64,000 nt of DNA from Simmondsia chinensis (GCA_018398585.1 JAGTTD010000008.1:26063172-26127171); one strand, 5' to 3'; shown: positions 32,620 to 43,160, counted from the first letter of the stretch. A program made the numbers and translations. The notes: generated by a model not told the origin, from the letters alone.

Positions 32620-34111
32620 TGAAGGCCCAAAAAAGGTGAATTAGGTTCTTTCGTGATATATGAAAAATTAAACATTATGAACAAAAATTAAAGTGAAAGC
32701 TAGACAATAAATATGAAATGAAAAAGATAAAGACAAGAATAAAATAATACACAAAGATTTTTATAGTGATTCACTTCCAAACCTAAAGCTAGTCCACTCC
32801 TTAAGTGACTACTCTTTGTCACTTGAGCCTTTAACTAAACCTGATGATCCTTTTTAAAACTAGGCTTAGGATCCAACCTTTAAAACTGGTCTTTTTGCAC
32901 GTAGGCTCAAGATCCAATCTTTACAACCAATCCTTTTGTAACTATAGGCTCAGGGTCCAGCCTTTGCAATAAATAATTGAAATAAAGTAATGCAAGAATT
33001 AAAGCAATGAGGCTCTTCACTCTTTCAAGAGTGAATTGACGATAGATCAAGCTTAGCCAAAGCTAAGGATATGACAACTAAGCTCAATGATCAATGATAA
33101 ATAGAACTAGTGATGCTCAAGAAAAAGTTTAAACAAAACTTCAAATCACACTGTGAAAGCACAAGAAAGTAAGAGCCTTTTATCAAAGAATGCTTAGAGA
33201 GTGTTGGATGATTTAAACCAAAGCATTCAAACCCTATTTATAGGAAAATGAGAGCGTAGGGGATGTTTAAAATGTTGGAAAAAATATTACAAAAGAAATC
33301 AAGTCAAAAGTAGCCGTTTGGGGTTTTTTCTCGGTGTGGTGACACACAGAAGCTCCGAATCGCTATTGTATGGCTGTGTGTCGACACATCCCTTCTATGT
33401 GTCGACACTCAGCATGCCTGGGTGGATTTTAACTTTTTTTGATCAGTTAGCTTGATTGATTGGTTGATTTACCATATTAACTAAGCAAATTGATTACCAT
33501 ATTAGCTTAATTTTTGAATTAATTTCCTTCATTTTGCTCATTCAAAGATTGATTGATTCATTACCATGTCAGCTTTATTTTGAATTAATTTCTTTATTTT
33601 GCTCATTCAAAGATTGATTGATTCAATCAAGCTAAAAACTCACCCATTTAGAATTTGATCTTGTTTGATTTGATCACGCTTTTCAAAATATCAATCTTGA
33701 ATAATATTTTTATCGACAAACTAGATTGGCTTAAATTTTGACTTCAATATTTTTCAAATAAAATTTGGAAATCAAATTTCGAAAACATATTTGTTAGAGC
33801 ATCAAATATCAATATTGAGATTTGACTCAATTGATATATCCCGATCTTAAGTCTTAGAAAATAAAAATAAATGACTTTAAGGCGCTTGAACTCCGATCTC
33901 GTTCTCTTCAATTTGGATGAATTTTCTCTTCAACTTGATCTCTTTTTCTCTTGATTCATTTTCTTAGAAAGCTTAGTATCAACGTGATTAGTCTTGATTT
34001 TTTCTAGCTTTCTTATGTGTCACTTAGAAACAAGATTAGAACAAGTTAAGCATAATGAATAACTAAATGATTGTCATCATTAAAATTACAATTTAAGTGG
34101 CTTTAGGGCCA
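32620..34111 (-). repeat. SIRE-like 5' LTR (1492 bp)
   Basis: Plus strand tgaaggccc...gctttagggcca. A TATA box on the minus strand (tataaatag, plus 33234-33242) lies roughly mid-LTR, before a segment with repeated 'aggctcagggtccagccttt'-type 40-bp units (plus 32875-32965), of which the other LTR has a single unit. The high-coordinate end abuts the resumed Tat RNase H. Confidence 0.85.
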
Positions 34112-34380
34112 ATAGTGGGTAAATGTTTCAACAATATGGTAGAGTATGAGGCATTAATAATTGGCCTTCAAAATCTTCCAGAGATTCAAGTACTCAATGT
34201 TATCATCAAAGGGGATTCGCAGTTGGTAATTTGCCAAGAAAAAGGGGAATTCCAATGTTTGAGTAATACCATGAATCGATACCTATCAGTATTACAAAAG
34301 CAATTGAGTAAATTCGATGGTGTACAGTTTGAACATAATTCTAGGGAACACAATAAGGTAGTCAACGACTTGGCTTAATT
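34112..34380 (+). pseudogene. Tat-lineage RNase H, 3' half (resumed after insertion)
   Basis: KCFNNMVEYEALIIGLQNLP (34121-34180) continues the domain broken at 18392; the family pattern is C.NN.AEYEALI.GL. Then VLNVIIKGDSQLVICQEKGE (34191-34250) includes the GDSQLV motif with its catalytic Asp, and YLSVLQKQLSKF and HNSREHNKVVNDLA (34280-34377) end the domain. Glu of EYEAL and Asp of GDSQL are intact; the first Asp, in the other half, is not. The frame stops with TAA at 34378. Confidence 0.9.
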
Positions 34381-35760
34381 GGCATCTTGGTACAAATTGC
34401 CTAGAACTTGGCGTGAAGAAACCATGGTCATCAAGACTAAGATTCTGGATCATGACATCGAGTTCATTGAGTCCTCTACCCTCATAGGAGAAGACAAACC
34501 AAGTACGCATTTGGAGTACTATAAAGCCAATCACACTGTCCTGCGCCAACAAGTGGATTGCAAGAAGCCCTTGGTGAATTACTCTAAGAACCAACAAAAA
34601 TACATTAACAACAGAAAGATATAAATGAGAGCTTACAGATTCCATCCGGATGGTGAGTCTGGCGAGTTGTATAAAAGGGACGCTAGTGGAGTACTTCTCA
34701 AGTGCCTTGACTTGGATGAAGCAATGCTAGTAATTGTAGGAGTCCACGAGGGAATCTGTGGATCCCATCTAGCTAGAAACAAAAGCGTTATGGCTACTAT
34801 TGGCCATCACTAATGGATGATTGCATAAAGTATGCCAAGGGATGCTGAGCATGCCAAAGACATGGACATGTGCTAAAAGTCCCAACAGCTAAGATGCATG
34901 TTATTGTCAAACCATGGCCATTTAGGGGTTGGGCAATGGACATCATAGGGGAGATTACCCTCCTTCCAGTAAAGAACACTCTTATATTCTGGTGGCTATT
35001 GACTACTTCACAAAGTAGGTCGAAGTTAAACCATATAAGAATATCAATAAGCAAGACGTGATTGAGTTCATCAAAGAACACATCCTATATGGGTTTGGTA
35101 TCCTAGAAACCATCACAGTGGACTAGGCTAATGTGTTTAACAAGGCTGAGGTTAAAGAATTTACCAAGAGTTTCAACATAGAAATCTTAAACTCAACACC
35201 TTATTGTGTTAAGGCTAAAGGCCAAGCAGAGTCAACCAACAAGATTCTGAAGGCCAATATTGACAAGATATAACTAGAACCTTTAAGCGAGATGCAACGG
35301 GGACAACTCCTTTCCATTTGACCTATAGCTGTGATGCTGTGCTCCTAATGGAAATAACAGTTTAGCCTATTAGACTAGCTCATCAAGGAAATTTTTTTGA
35401 ACTTTAATATGAACAGCCCATGATGGATGAGCTTACTAATTTCGACCAAGTAAGGCTTGATGCCCTTCATAAATTGGAAACTTAAAAGAAAAGGGTTGCC
35501 AAAGCCTACAACAAAAAGGTCAAACCTAAGTCTTTTGACTAAGGGGATCTCGTCTGGAAAGTGGTCTTACTCATTGACTAGAAGGATCAAGTCTTTTAGA
35601 AATGGTCCCCAAACTAGGAACGCACATTCAGGGTCACAAACGTATTTGGAGGAAATGCCTATCTGCTCCATGATCCAGATAGAAGGACTCACCAAGGGCT
35701 ACCAATGGTAGGTTTTAAAAGAAATATGTGCCATCAATCTGGGATTCTAAAAAAAAGTCC
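34381..35760 (+). pseudogene. Tat-lineage integrase
   Basis: The zinc-binding part reads MRAYRFHPDGESGELYKRDA, LLKCLDLDEAMLVIVGVHEG, then ICGSH (34625-34780) and a CAKGC.AC pair near 34835-34855. The catalytic core follows: WAMDIIGEITLLP (first Asp, about 34935), ILYGFGILETITVD (second Asp, about 35110) and CVKAKGQAESTNKILKAN (Glu, about 35230). The DD35E residues are thus present. A TAA (34379), TAG (35125) and several shifts inactivate it. The C-terminal portion (35457-35711) is recognisable only in part. Confidence 0.85.
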
Positions 35761-36377
35761 TTAAGTATAGATTCATAGAGTTACGGGCTCAATTTCATTA
35801 CCAATGTCTTAAGGATCAACCTCCTGATCCTTAAATTAAGAAAAAAGAATAGAATTACCAATCTGAGAGACGTATTAAACAAAATGTGTATTTCATTAAA
35901 ATAAAAATTAAAATTAAGTAACTTATACAGCCAAAATCTCTTTATAAAGACTAAAAAATATCAAAAGGGTTGAGTCCTCATCTTCACTAAGGATTCCTCT
36001 GTTGAAAATAGTTGTTTGGTTGTGTAATTTCGTTCACGATCAAGTGAAAGGGCTTCTTCTTGAAGAGCTTGATTGTCCCTTTGAGCCTCCATGGTGGCCT
36101 TATCCAACCAATGAACTTGGGGAGGTATGTCCTCTCAATGAGGGAATCTCTTCTTTAGGGTGACTTAACCTCTTCTCTAGATGATAGATCTCGTCTTCCA
36201 AACTTTTAATCCTTTGAGCTTGATGGTCCTAGATCCTTTTTGTTGCTTGGAGCTCTTCAATAGCAGCTGCAGACCACCTAGGCTAGTTGAACACCCAAGG
36301 TTTCTAGTGGCATCTTGGCAATGTTGTTTTCTCTAAAGAAGGGTCGAGACATCTTGGTTCACCTTCAAGAACACCTC
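35761..36377 (+). other. Spacer between Tat integrase and the antisense gene
   Basis: No plus-strand gene is seen. The minus strand may hold the C-terminal tail of the antisense PMD gene: readings such as WLDKATMEAQRDNQALQEEA and LHLIVNEITQPNN at about 36115-36000 look like an amphipathic, coiled-coil-like tail, with stops between it and the exon ending at 36378. Confidence 0.4.
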
Positions 36378-36641
36378 CTAAAGGACCTCGAGTTCCTTGG
36401 TAATAGAGGGAGCCACTTTTGGATCTTCTTTCAGGGACCTCACCAAGAAAATGACCTCCCGAAATGTGGCCCCCTCAGCTAGGATTAAAACAGGGAGATG
36501 TGTGATTTCTCTCAGCCGTTCGAATTTGGGAGATTCTTGGTCCAGTTGTTGGAAAGCCAATCTACCATTTGCTCCAAACTTCTCTATAGGCAAAGGCTTT
36601 CCCCCTATCCTTGAGGGTGGAATGGTTATGAGAGGGGTAGC

Positions 36642-37944
36642 CTGCAAAAGGTAAACAACAAAAGAGTTAGGCAAGACATTGACTTGGGCAAACAACTAAG
36701 GTTGAAAGAAAGGCCCTTACCTCTATGGCCTCAATTTGTTCCAATGAAGGGGTCTCTATTGGCATTGCTTCCTGGGGAGCTTCAAATGGTACATCCGTCC
36801 TTAAAGTTTCAACAAGCATCTCAACTGTTGGAACTGGTGCTGGCTCTTTAGCTGCTGATATAACTTCTTCGAGAGAAACTTTTGGAGAACAAGGCATGTA
36901 TGTTAGAACTAGACATGGTTTAAATTATCAAGAATTGGACAATTAGAAAAGCCTTTACCTTCAGCAATCTCTTCAATAGGGATTAGGCCTTCTAAGAGTA
37001 GGAAGGGAGCTTACACAAGGCCCTGGCTCAACATAGCTGGAAAGGAGCCATGTCACCTTCTTCTTCAGTACTCGAGATGAACGATTTAGCATCCTGATGG
37101 AGCTTTGGAACAATCTCTCTCGAGAGATAATCTAGTATCTCCACAATGTATGGAGCTGGCTCTTCCTGTGGCTGTAAAAGGCCATGTTAGAGGCTGCTTT
37201 GACAGAGATAAACAAGAACACTAATTGAGAAAGGCCAATACCTCTGGTACAGTCTTCTTCTTCTTCTTCTTCTTCTTCTTCTGCAGTAGCAGGGAGAACT
37301 GGAGGGACAACATCCTTCTTCCTCTTTCTTAAGCCACTAACCTCAAGGAATGGTGAAGAGGTGCCTTGAGGGGACTCCTCTAGCAGCATTGGAGTCAAGC
37401 TCCTCTTCTTAGCGGTCTTGCAGGTTGGCCAGACATTTTCTGCAACAAGAAAGGAATAGAGATCAATCATTGTTTAAATCACTAAAAGACTAAAGTATGC
37501 TTTAGAAGTAGTTGTTTACCTTGTCGTGCCTTCTGCGGGGTTGGCCTGATGCTGACTGGCTGGCTTCTTCCTGAGTTGGGACTTATAAGCTCAGACAAGG
37601 GCATGAAATATTGTTTGGCGCCTCTGGCCTCCAATTAGGACCAATAGGCATGATACCAAGCTGAAAAACGAGGCATGGCACATGGAATTACCTACAAGCC
37701 ACAGGACACCCATAAGGGGAATTGACTTCCTAGGTTGGAGCATGAAGCTTGAGAAGCTGGGTAGGTTAAAGAGAAGTCCTCTTGGCCCACCAGAGGTTCT
37801 TGGTCCTTAGGCTTAGAAAAGGCACAACTTAGACTATACCAAATTGCCTGTCAAACAACCCATGCCTATATGTCTCTACACCAGGGTGAGTCTAGTGATA
37901 AAAGAACATAAAAGAACAAATCTTAGGGGCATAAGATTGCATAC
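36642..37944 (-). other. Spliceosomal introns of the antisense PMD gene
   Basis: Each proposed intron has GT-AG ends and a plant-like 3' site. 37519-37440: CAAG|GTAAAC...TTGTTGCAG, 80 nt. 37241-37172: CAGAG|GTATTG...CTTTTACAG, 70 nt. 36958-36879: TGAAG|GTAAAG...CTCCAAAAG, 80 nt. 36720-36642: TAGAG|GTAAGG...CCTTTTGCAG, 79 nt. A fifth, 37944-37892 (ATCTG|GTATGC...TATCACTAG), is only 53 nt and less sure. The exons between them keep acidic, Pro/Glu-rich coding character. Introns can persist here because the Tat genomic RNA is the opposite strand and is not spliced at these sites. Confidence 0.75.
37254..37283. repeat. (TTC)n microsatellite encoding polyglutamate on the minus strand
   Basis: About nine or ten TTC units on the plus strand. 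On the minus strand they are GAA codons in the PMD gene exon, just before the donor site of the 70-nt intron. Run length is likely to vary between copies. Confidence 0.95.
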
Positions 37945-39330
37945 CAGATTTGGGAGTTGATGTCCATTAAGACATCATTGTGCATGTCTAGTTTCATTGA
38001 ACCATTCTAGACCAAGATTCCTTCTCTTGAAGGGAGTCCTTTCAGTCCCTCGCCCATGCCGAGGGGACATCAATCTCTCTAAGCATTGGTCAAATGACCA
38101 TCCTGGATGTAGTTGGAACTCACAGCGAGCAAATTGCTCACCAAGGCAAGAAACCCCCTCAACTGTGGGAGCGTAGAGCACAACTTAGGGAAATGGGATT
38201 GAGCCTAAAGTTTGACCAACCACAAAGGACCACCTATGTGGACATCATAGTCTTTGGCTATGATGTCTCTAATGAAACCATATACATGGGCCAAAAATAG
38301 TGGTCCTAAGGATAAAGGGCCATTACTAAAACTAGGTTAATGGCCATGGTCCTAAGCAACTTAAGGACTGAGTTAGAAGAGTTTGCGAAGAAAAAAGTGT
38401 TTAACCAAAATAAATAGAAGCACACCTCCTCCTCTTTGGAACCTTGCCCAAAGTCATGGTCCTCTGTTACAAACTTTTTTAACAAAATACTTATAACCTC
38501 CAAGAAGGTCTGTGATAGAGAAGGAGGAGGCAAAAGATTCAGCTCATGAAGAAATGAAAGAATTAAGGGGTAACTCTTCTCCCATAGAGAAAAGACCCGT
38601 TAAGGATGCTATGTCCACTAGAGTGATTCCTAAGAAGCTCTTAGGGAGGACAAAAGCGTTATAGTAGGTATTCCAGCAGCAAGTTAGTGCTATTACAATG
38701 GGAAAATCATACCTGAGGGCGATGGTAGAAAGCCTAATAGATTCATAGATGCGAAGTTGCTTCCATTTCTCGCCATAGGTCACCACAAGTCCATCTACCC
38801 ATTTAGGGTATCGCTTGGTCAGAAATGTCCATTCTTTGAAGGGCTTCGCTTCCATGCAAATGCGCCTTCCTTCCCAAGAATGACCCGAAGAGATTGCACG
38901 AAAAAAAAGAGACTGGTCAGTATCTGGAAACAATCCCTCAAGACTGGAAATGTCGTGGGACGGGTCAAAGATTGGCCCTAGGGCATAAGATGGTTGGTTT
39001 GATGAAGGATAATCCTTTGGCAACTAAGAAAGATCCTCCTTGAGGACATTAAGATCAGTTAGGCTCTGAAGAACATTAGAGATTATCAAAAGGGTCAGAT
39101 TGGAGAAAGCGTGTCATTTGCTCAATGGGACTATTTGCTTGAGGAGGGGGAGCAGAAATGGCGAATGACATTTGTGCCACTGATTAATCAGAAGGAAGCA
39201 AAGGATGAAGAATAGATGCCTCAAGAATTCAATGATTCAAGAACAAAGACGAGAATTCGCAAAAGCGCTTGATGGGCAACGAAGAAGAGAGAATAGAGCA
39301 AGATAGTGGTAATTTCAAGCCCAAACTGTA

Positions 39331-39339
39331 ATATTTATA
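39331..39339 (-). promoter_or_regulatory. Candidate TATA box of the antisense PMD gene
   Basis: The minus strand reads catgtctataaatattacag; tataaatat lies about 160 bases before the ATG at 39171. It falls inside the Tat element, just upstream (in Tat sense) of the polypurine tract, so the antisense promoter is separate from the LTR promoter. Confidence 0.55.
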
Positions 39340-39451
39340 GACATGCGGGAAAGAAAAGTAAGCGAAGTACACTATTCTCGCGAGCTCCTTGTAGCAGTTG
39401 AGGGTCAAATCAGGCAAACTTTTACCCCTTGTAAATTTGAATTTACCAACG

Positions 39452-39467
39452 GCTAAAAAGGGGCATT
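39452..39467 (+). other. Tat-lineage polypurine tract
   Basis: gctaaaaaggggcatt immediately precedes TGTTTACACCC, the start of the 3' LTR. An AAAAAGGGGC-type tract before a TGT LTR start is common in Tat-group elements. Confidence 0.7.
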
Positions 39468-40299
39468 TGTTTACACCCTAATTTTAAGGCAATGGGGATG
39501 ACACCTTTTTGAATACAGTGCCACATGGTCAGCACGTGAGGGCTTTCTTGAGGAAAGTTAGGCCTTTAAGTATTAAAGATAATGGCATTTTGAGCCCAGC
39601 ATCCCGAGAAGATAATTACCCTTTACAAGGGGTTCAGCCATTTAAGGCTCGAGATGGTTGAGGGGCGAAGGGAGAACGAGCTCGAGGGGCTATCTGGAAC
39701 GCTGCAAGATAGGTGGTTCTCTGGCTCGAGGCAGTTACTTGGAGCACAACTTCTGTTACTTGGGCATTAAGCTTAATCCAAGAGAACATGGGGCTTTAAG
39801 AGGGGACTTCTGCTAAGAATTCAGACATGGACACCAAGGATTTCCATCCAATACTAAATTTAGGGAACGTTCATTGAAGATTTACGGGCACAAAAGAAAG
39901 CTTATTGGCCAGACATGGGTGGAGTTGCTAGGAAAGAAGGAGCAGCCATCATTTCTCGTTTTCTATAAATGAAGAACTCTATTTCAGACCAAAGTAGTAC
40001 ACATAAACTTATTATAAAACTTCTTCAAATTTTCTTTTATAGTACACTTTTGTTTTTTCCTTAGAAGTAGCCTAACTTAGCTAGGCGAGAGTAACGTGGA
40101 TCCCTATTGTACTTACCTTCATAGTAATATAGTTCTCGGGCTTTAGCTATGACTTTCCATTTTTAATTTGCTCCCACAAATCGAGAAGTTGAGATTTGAG
40201 GCTTTAGTTTAAGGCTTTGACGGCCAAAGCTTGTTCCTTGATTGCATTAATCTTAACACTATTATCATTGCTTGATAAGTCAGGTAAACTTATGTTCGC
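39468..40299 (+). repeat. Tat-lineage 3' LTR, left part
   Basis: It starts TGTTTACACCC after the polypurine tract. A TATA box (tataaat, 39964-39970) is followed by a 'ttagcta...gagagtaacgtggatccc' stretch. The LTR is interrupted after 40299 by the family B solo LTR and continues at 42282. A segment of about 50 bp (ttgacggccaaagcttgttcc at about 40216) recurs as ttgacggccaaggcttgttct at about 42298. Confidence 0.75.
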
Positions 40300-42276
40300 T
40301 ATTAGGATTGGTGTCCTGGAAAATGCAATTATTTAGTTTTAATAAATAAATAAATGATATTGTTTCATTTATTTATTGTCTAAAGATATTTTATGAGTCA
40401 AAATGCGTGTGATTGTTTTTCTAAAATGTTCCATGACATGGACATAGTCTAAGATGACATGTCAGGTTTGGTTTAAGTAGGCAATGAGATTGAACCACAG
40501 ATGGACTTACATCAAACTAGTGATATGTTGTCAAAGTATATGTTATTAGTCGGTGATGAGTTTGGACAACTTGTTCGATAAGACTATAAAATGATACTTT
40601 AGATGACTTGTCTTGGTCATGTGGATAATGATCTATAAGTATTACATTGGTGTTGTCTATATGATTAGAACACTGCGCATTACCGCCTGAATTGGTTGTT
40701 TCTTTACTGCTAACAGAGATAATTAATTCTGTAAGATAATAACTCTAAATCCAGGAAATAGTCTGAACTCGTGCATGAATTGTTCGTTGCTTTAATGTAC
40801 CAAAAGGATTTGTCTAAGTGTGTTGGCTTAAATCTGACGTGGGTTGGGTAACGGCATGAAGTGTAGAGAGAATAGTTGTTTTACGTGGAACCTATAGCCT
40901 CTAATGAGATAAGGATATCCCTAGTTGATTCGCAACTTTACGAAGAGATTCGAGAAACTATGGCCAAAGTATTCCATATGCTTGACATTTAAAATTAGTA
41001 TAGAAATTATTTTCTATATTATTAAATTGTTCGAAAAGGGCGAGTGGGGAACTATGGTGAAAGATGAGAGAAAATTAGTGATAGTAGTTAAAGCTATTTT
41101 TTCTCACGGATATCTAATAGAGGGGTTGATTGTCACATTGAAAGTTATTTGGGAATTATTGAATAAATATATTTAACTATAGAATGCGATAATTTTTATT
41201 TAGTGAAATTAAATATTACTAAATGGTAATCAATATTATCAAGTGTTGATAATTAGATTTGACCCATTTGGAGCTAGAATTAAGTTATTCTTGAGGTCCC
41301 TTTGCAAGCTTCTAGAAGTATACGGGTTGAAAATATTTAAAATAAATTCTTGAGATGAATTATTTGTTCATAAGATGAATAAATTAATTTTGCTAAATAT
41401 AATTCATAAGATAAATTATTTATTCATAAGGTAAATAAATTAATTTTATCAAATAATAATCATTGGATGAATTTTATACATGTGGAATTTAAAAAAAATC
41501 AAAAATCAAAACGCACTGGTTGCGATCCGCTTGCACACGAGTTAACCAATCCGGTAACGACACGTCTCACACGCATTTGATCTGCGTTGCCCAAGTTTGT
41601 AACGGGCCAACAAGCGTGCGACAGCCCATTGTGGCTATCCGCGCCATTTAGGTGCGAACAATATGGTCATGCCACGTGGCTTCATTGACTACATTTAAAC
41701 ACGCGATTTTGATTGGGGAAACGACATCACTTTAGCTAGTTTTAAATGTGGCTTTAAATATTGTTTGTATCCCATATCGACAATTCGAAAAGTATTCTAC
41801 CCAATGATCAATTATAAATAGAGGTCTTTTGAGTTCATTTTTAGTATTGAATAATTCTCTTAAAAGTGTGATTTTTCGCAAAATTAAAAAGGAGAAATTT
41901 CTCTTTGTCGTCTAGTAAATATTTTTTCGGAGCCCACACTCCGGATGTCCAGAGCTAATTGTAGAGAAGATCTTATAGTCTCCATGATTTCTCCCGGGCG
42001 ACAATTGCGGTCTATAATGTCGATATTTTTTATTACTATTCTTTTAAAGCTTTCCTTTAATTTTTACAATTTTATTTATGCATTCAATATAATGTTTATT
42101 GTGCTTTGTTGTTTTATGTTCATTATGTATATATTAGAAACTTATCAAAAAAATTTGTATTTATTATAATAGAAGTCCTTTAGATTCAAAATTAAAAAAT
42201 TTTAAAGTTATTTCCGTTGGGCCTGATCGTACCAATCTAGGAAAAATTTAGTTCCCGAAATTATATTTTCCCAACA
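40300..42276 (+). repeat. Solo LTR of copia family B (1977 bp)
   Basis: It starts tattagg (mutated TGTTAGG), ends ttttcccaaca, and is flanked by the 5-bp duplication TTCGC (40295-40299 and 42277-42281). The content follows the family order: aaaatgttccatgacatggac, ggcaatgagat, a TATA box at 41813-41821 (tataaatag), then ggagcccacactccggatgt. No interior or partner LTR is adjacent, so it is the product of LTR-LTR recombination. It sits inside the Tat LTR. Confidence 0.9.
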
Positions 42277-42281
42277 TTCGC

Positions 42282-42520
42282 CCCATTGATTAGGGGTTTG
42301 ACGGCCAAGGCTTGTTCTTTGATTGCGTTGGCTCTAATCTAATGACCTGAATACGATTTATTCCATCTTAATCTCATCAGACCTAAACTCATTCGAGTTA
42401 CTATAAGCCAAGGGTGCCAGGCTTAAAAACTTGATTGACTCAGGCTTGTATGTGGACTGCTGAGTTCTTGGGTTTGTCTCCACCTTAGTTCCTGACTTTT
42501 TAATGTACGAGAAAAGGTGT
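42282..42520 (+). repeat. Tat-lineage 3' LTR, right part
   Basis: It continues the LTR cut at 40299, beginning with the repeated segment ggtttgacggccaaggcttg. The end is not certain: no obvious CA end with a matching flank was identified. It may extend to about 42560. Confidence 0.6.
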
Positions 42521-42840
42521 TTCTGGGCCCCACTTCATCACTATAACTACCACTTGAGCTAGGTCCATATACTTTTAATTTTTCATCACAAAAATACACA
42601 AAAACTCCACAAAAATATTTAACAAAAGTCTTATTAATGGAAGCATAAGTAGAACTAGCAGTATAATTGAAGTCATATACACCAACATATCACAAGCTTT
42701 TCTTCGAAAACGGTGAGTGGTTGAGGTCAAAAACATGCGGTTCATAATTTGGCTCACTCCCTCGTCGCGGTGAGTCCCTTTGGTATGTTTGTTTTGTTTT
42801 CACATTTATGGCGACCACTCACACAAAACTTGAAACAAAA
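42521..42840. other. Unassigned stretch
   Basis: No gene is recognised. It holds short inverted segments such as ggctcactccctcgtcgcggtg near 42745 with tgagt.gtcgc counterparts near 42710 and 42815. It may be the flank of the copia relic that follows. Confidence 0.3.
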
Positions 42841-43160
42841 TAGAGCAAACACGTGCAAAGAAATCAATTTATGAACTTTAGCAAGCTTCGATACAAAGGT
42901 CTATTATGTTTAATGATACGTTTAGTTCTTTTGCATTTGAGGAAATATTGTTGGTCAATGTATATATGTAAAATTCAGTGGAAACAACTTCAACTTTTTA
43001 GTTCTATACGTGTATTCTATTTTGTTGGCCAATAATGACATGGTTTGTCACAAAAAACTAAACAATATCTTGCTAAGAACTTCAAGATGGCTGATATGAG
43101 TGTGGAATCCTATATCATTGGTGTAGACATTTTCAGGGATTTATCTTCAGGGATTGCTAG

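Larger units (their letters stand above)
18393..34111 (-). mobile_element. SIRE-like Ty1/copia element inserted in Tat RNase H
   Basis: A minus-strand element with 5' LTR 32620-34111, primer site at about 32605-32619, gag (32560-30869), protease/integrase (30819-29240), RT (29230-28740), RNase H (28620-28130), a long 3' non-coding region, polypurine tract at 27106-27120 and 3' LTR. The 3' LTR is split into 26435-27105 and 18393-19124 by an Athila-like insertion. Without that insertion it is about 8.4 kb. RT wording (LKKALCGLNQAPRAWYE) and the gag/protease wording are those of the SIRE/Maximus lineage. Multiple stops make it non-autonomous. Confidence 0.85.
36378..39171 (-). pseudogene. Antisense PMD (plant mobile domain) gene inside the Tat element, with introns
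   Basis: The start ATG is at 39171. The first exon reads MSFAISAPPPQANSPIEQMT, then, past a one-base shift (TAA at 39078-39076) and a TAG (39026-39024), HSWEGRR..., WVDGLVVTYGEKWKQLRIYE, SIRLSTIALRYDFPIVIALT, LPKSFLGITLVDIASLTGLF, then EEEVCFYLFWLNTFFFANSS and LSLGPLFLAHVYGFIRDII. These are the successive blocks of the plant mobile domain (MAIN/MAIL1-like, aminotransferase-like domain). The C-terminal half is acidic (a run of nine Glu from a TTC repeat) with RKRKKD, a possible nuclear signal. It is cut by GT-AG introns at 37519-37440, 37241-37172, 36958-36879 and 36720-36642, and a candidate at 37944-37892. It lies antisense between integrase and the 3' LTR, as PMD-type antisense ORFs do in some Tat elements. 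Its function is unknown; at least three disabling changes suggest a pseudogene. Confidence 0.8.
12296..42520 (+). mobile_element. Ty3/gypsy Tat-lineage element, split by nested insertions
   Basis: The pieces 12296-18392, 34112-40299 and 42282 to about 42520 together form one plus-strand element: gag, protease, RT, RNase H, integrase, antisense PMD gene, polypurine tract and 3' LTR. RNase H is interrupted at 18393 by a SIRE-like copia and resumes after it at 34112. The gag wording (MSQKPGESVEDYINRSKRA) and an antisense ORF downstream of pol are typical of the Tat group (Tat/Retand/Ogre). No 5' LTR is seen: the family B right LTR abuts the leader directly. The right boundary is approximate. Confidence 0.8.

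Noticed and set aside
36378..39171. The PMD gene as an ordinary host gene into which the Tat element inserted
   Set aside because: It lies exactly between Tat integrase and the Tat polypurine tract, without a target duplication at its edges. Antisense ORFs are known at this place in Tat elements, so it is more likely element cargo. A search for other copies would settle this.
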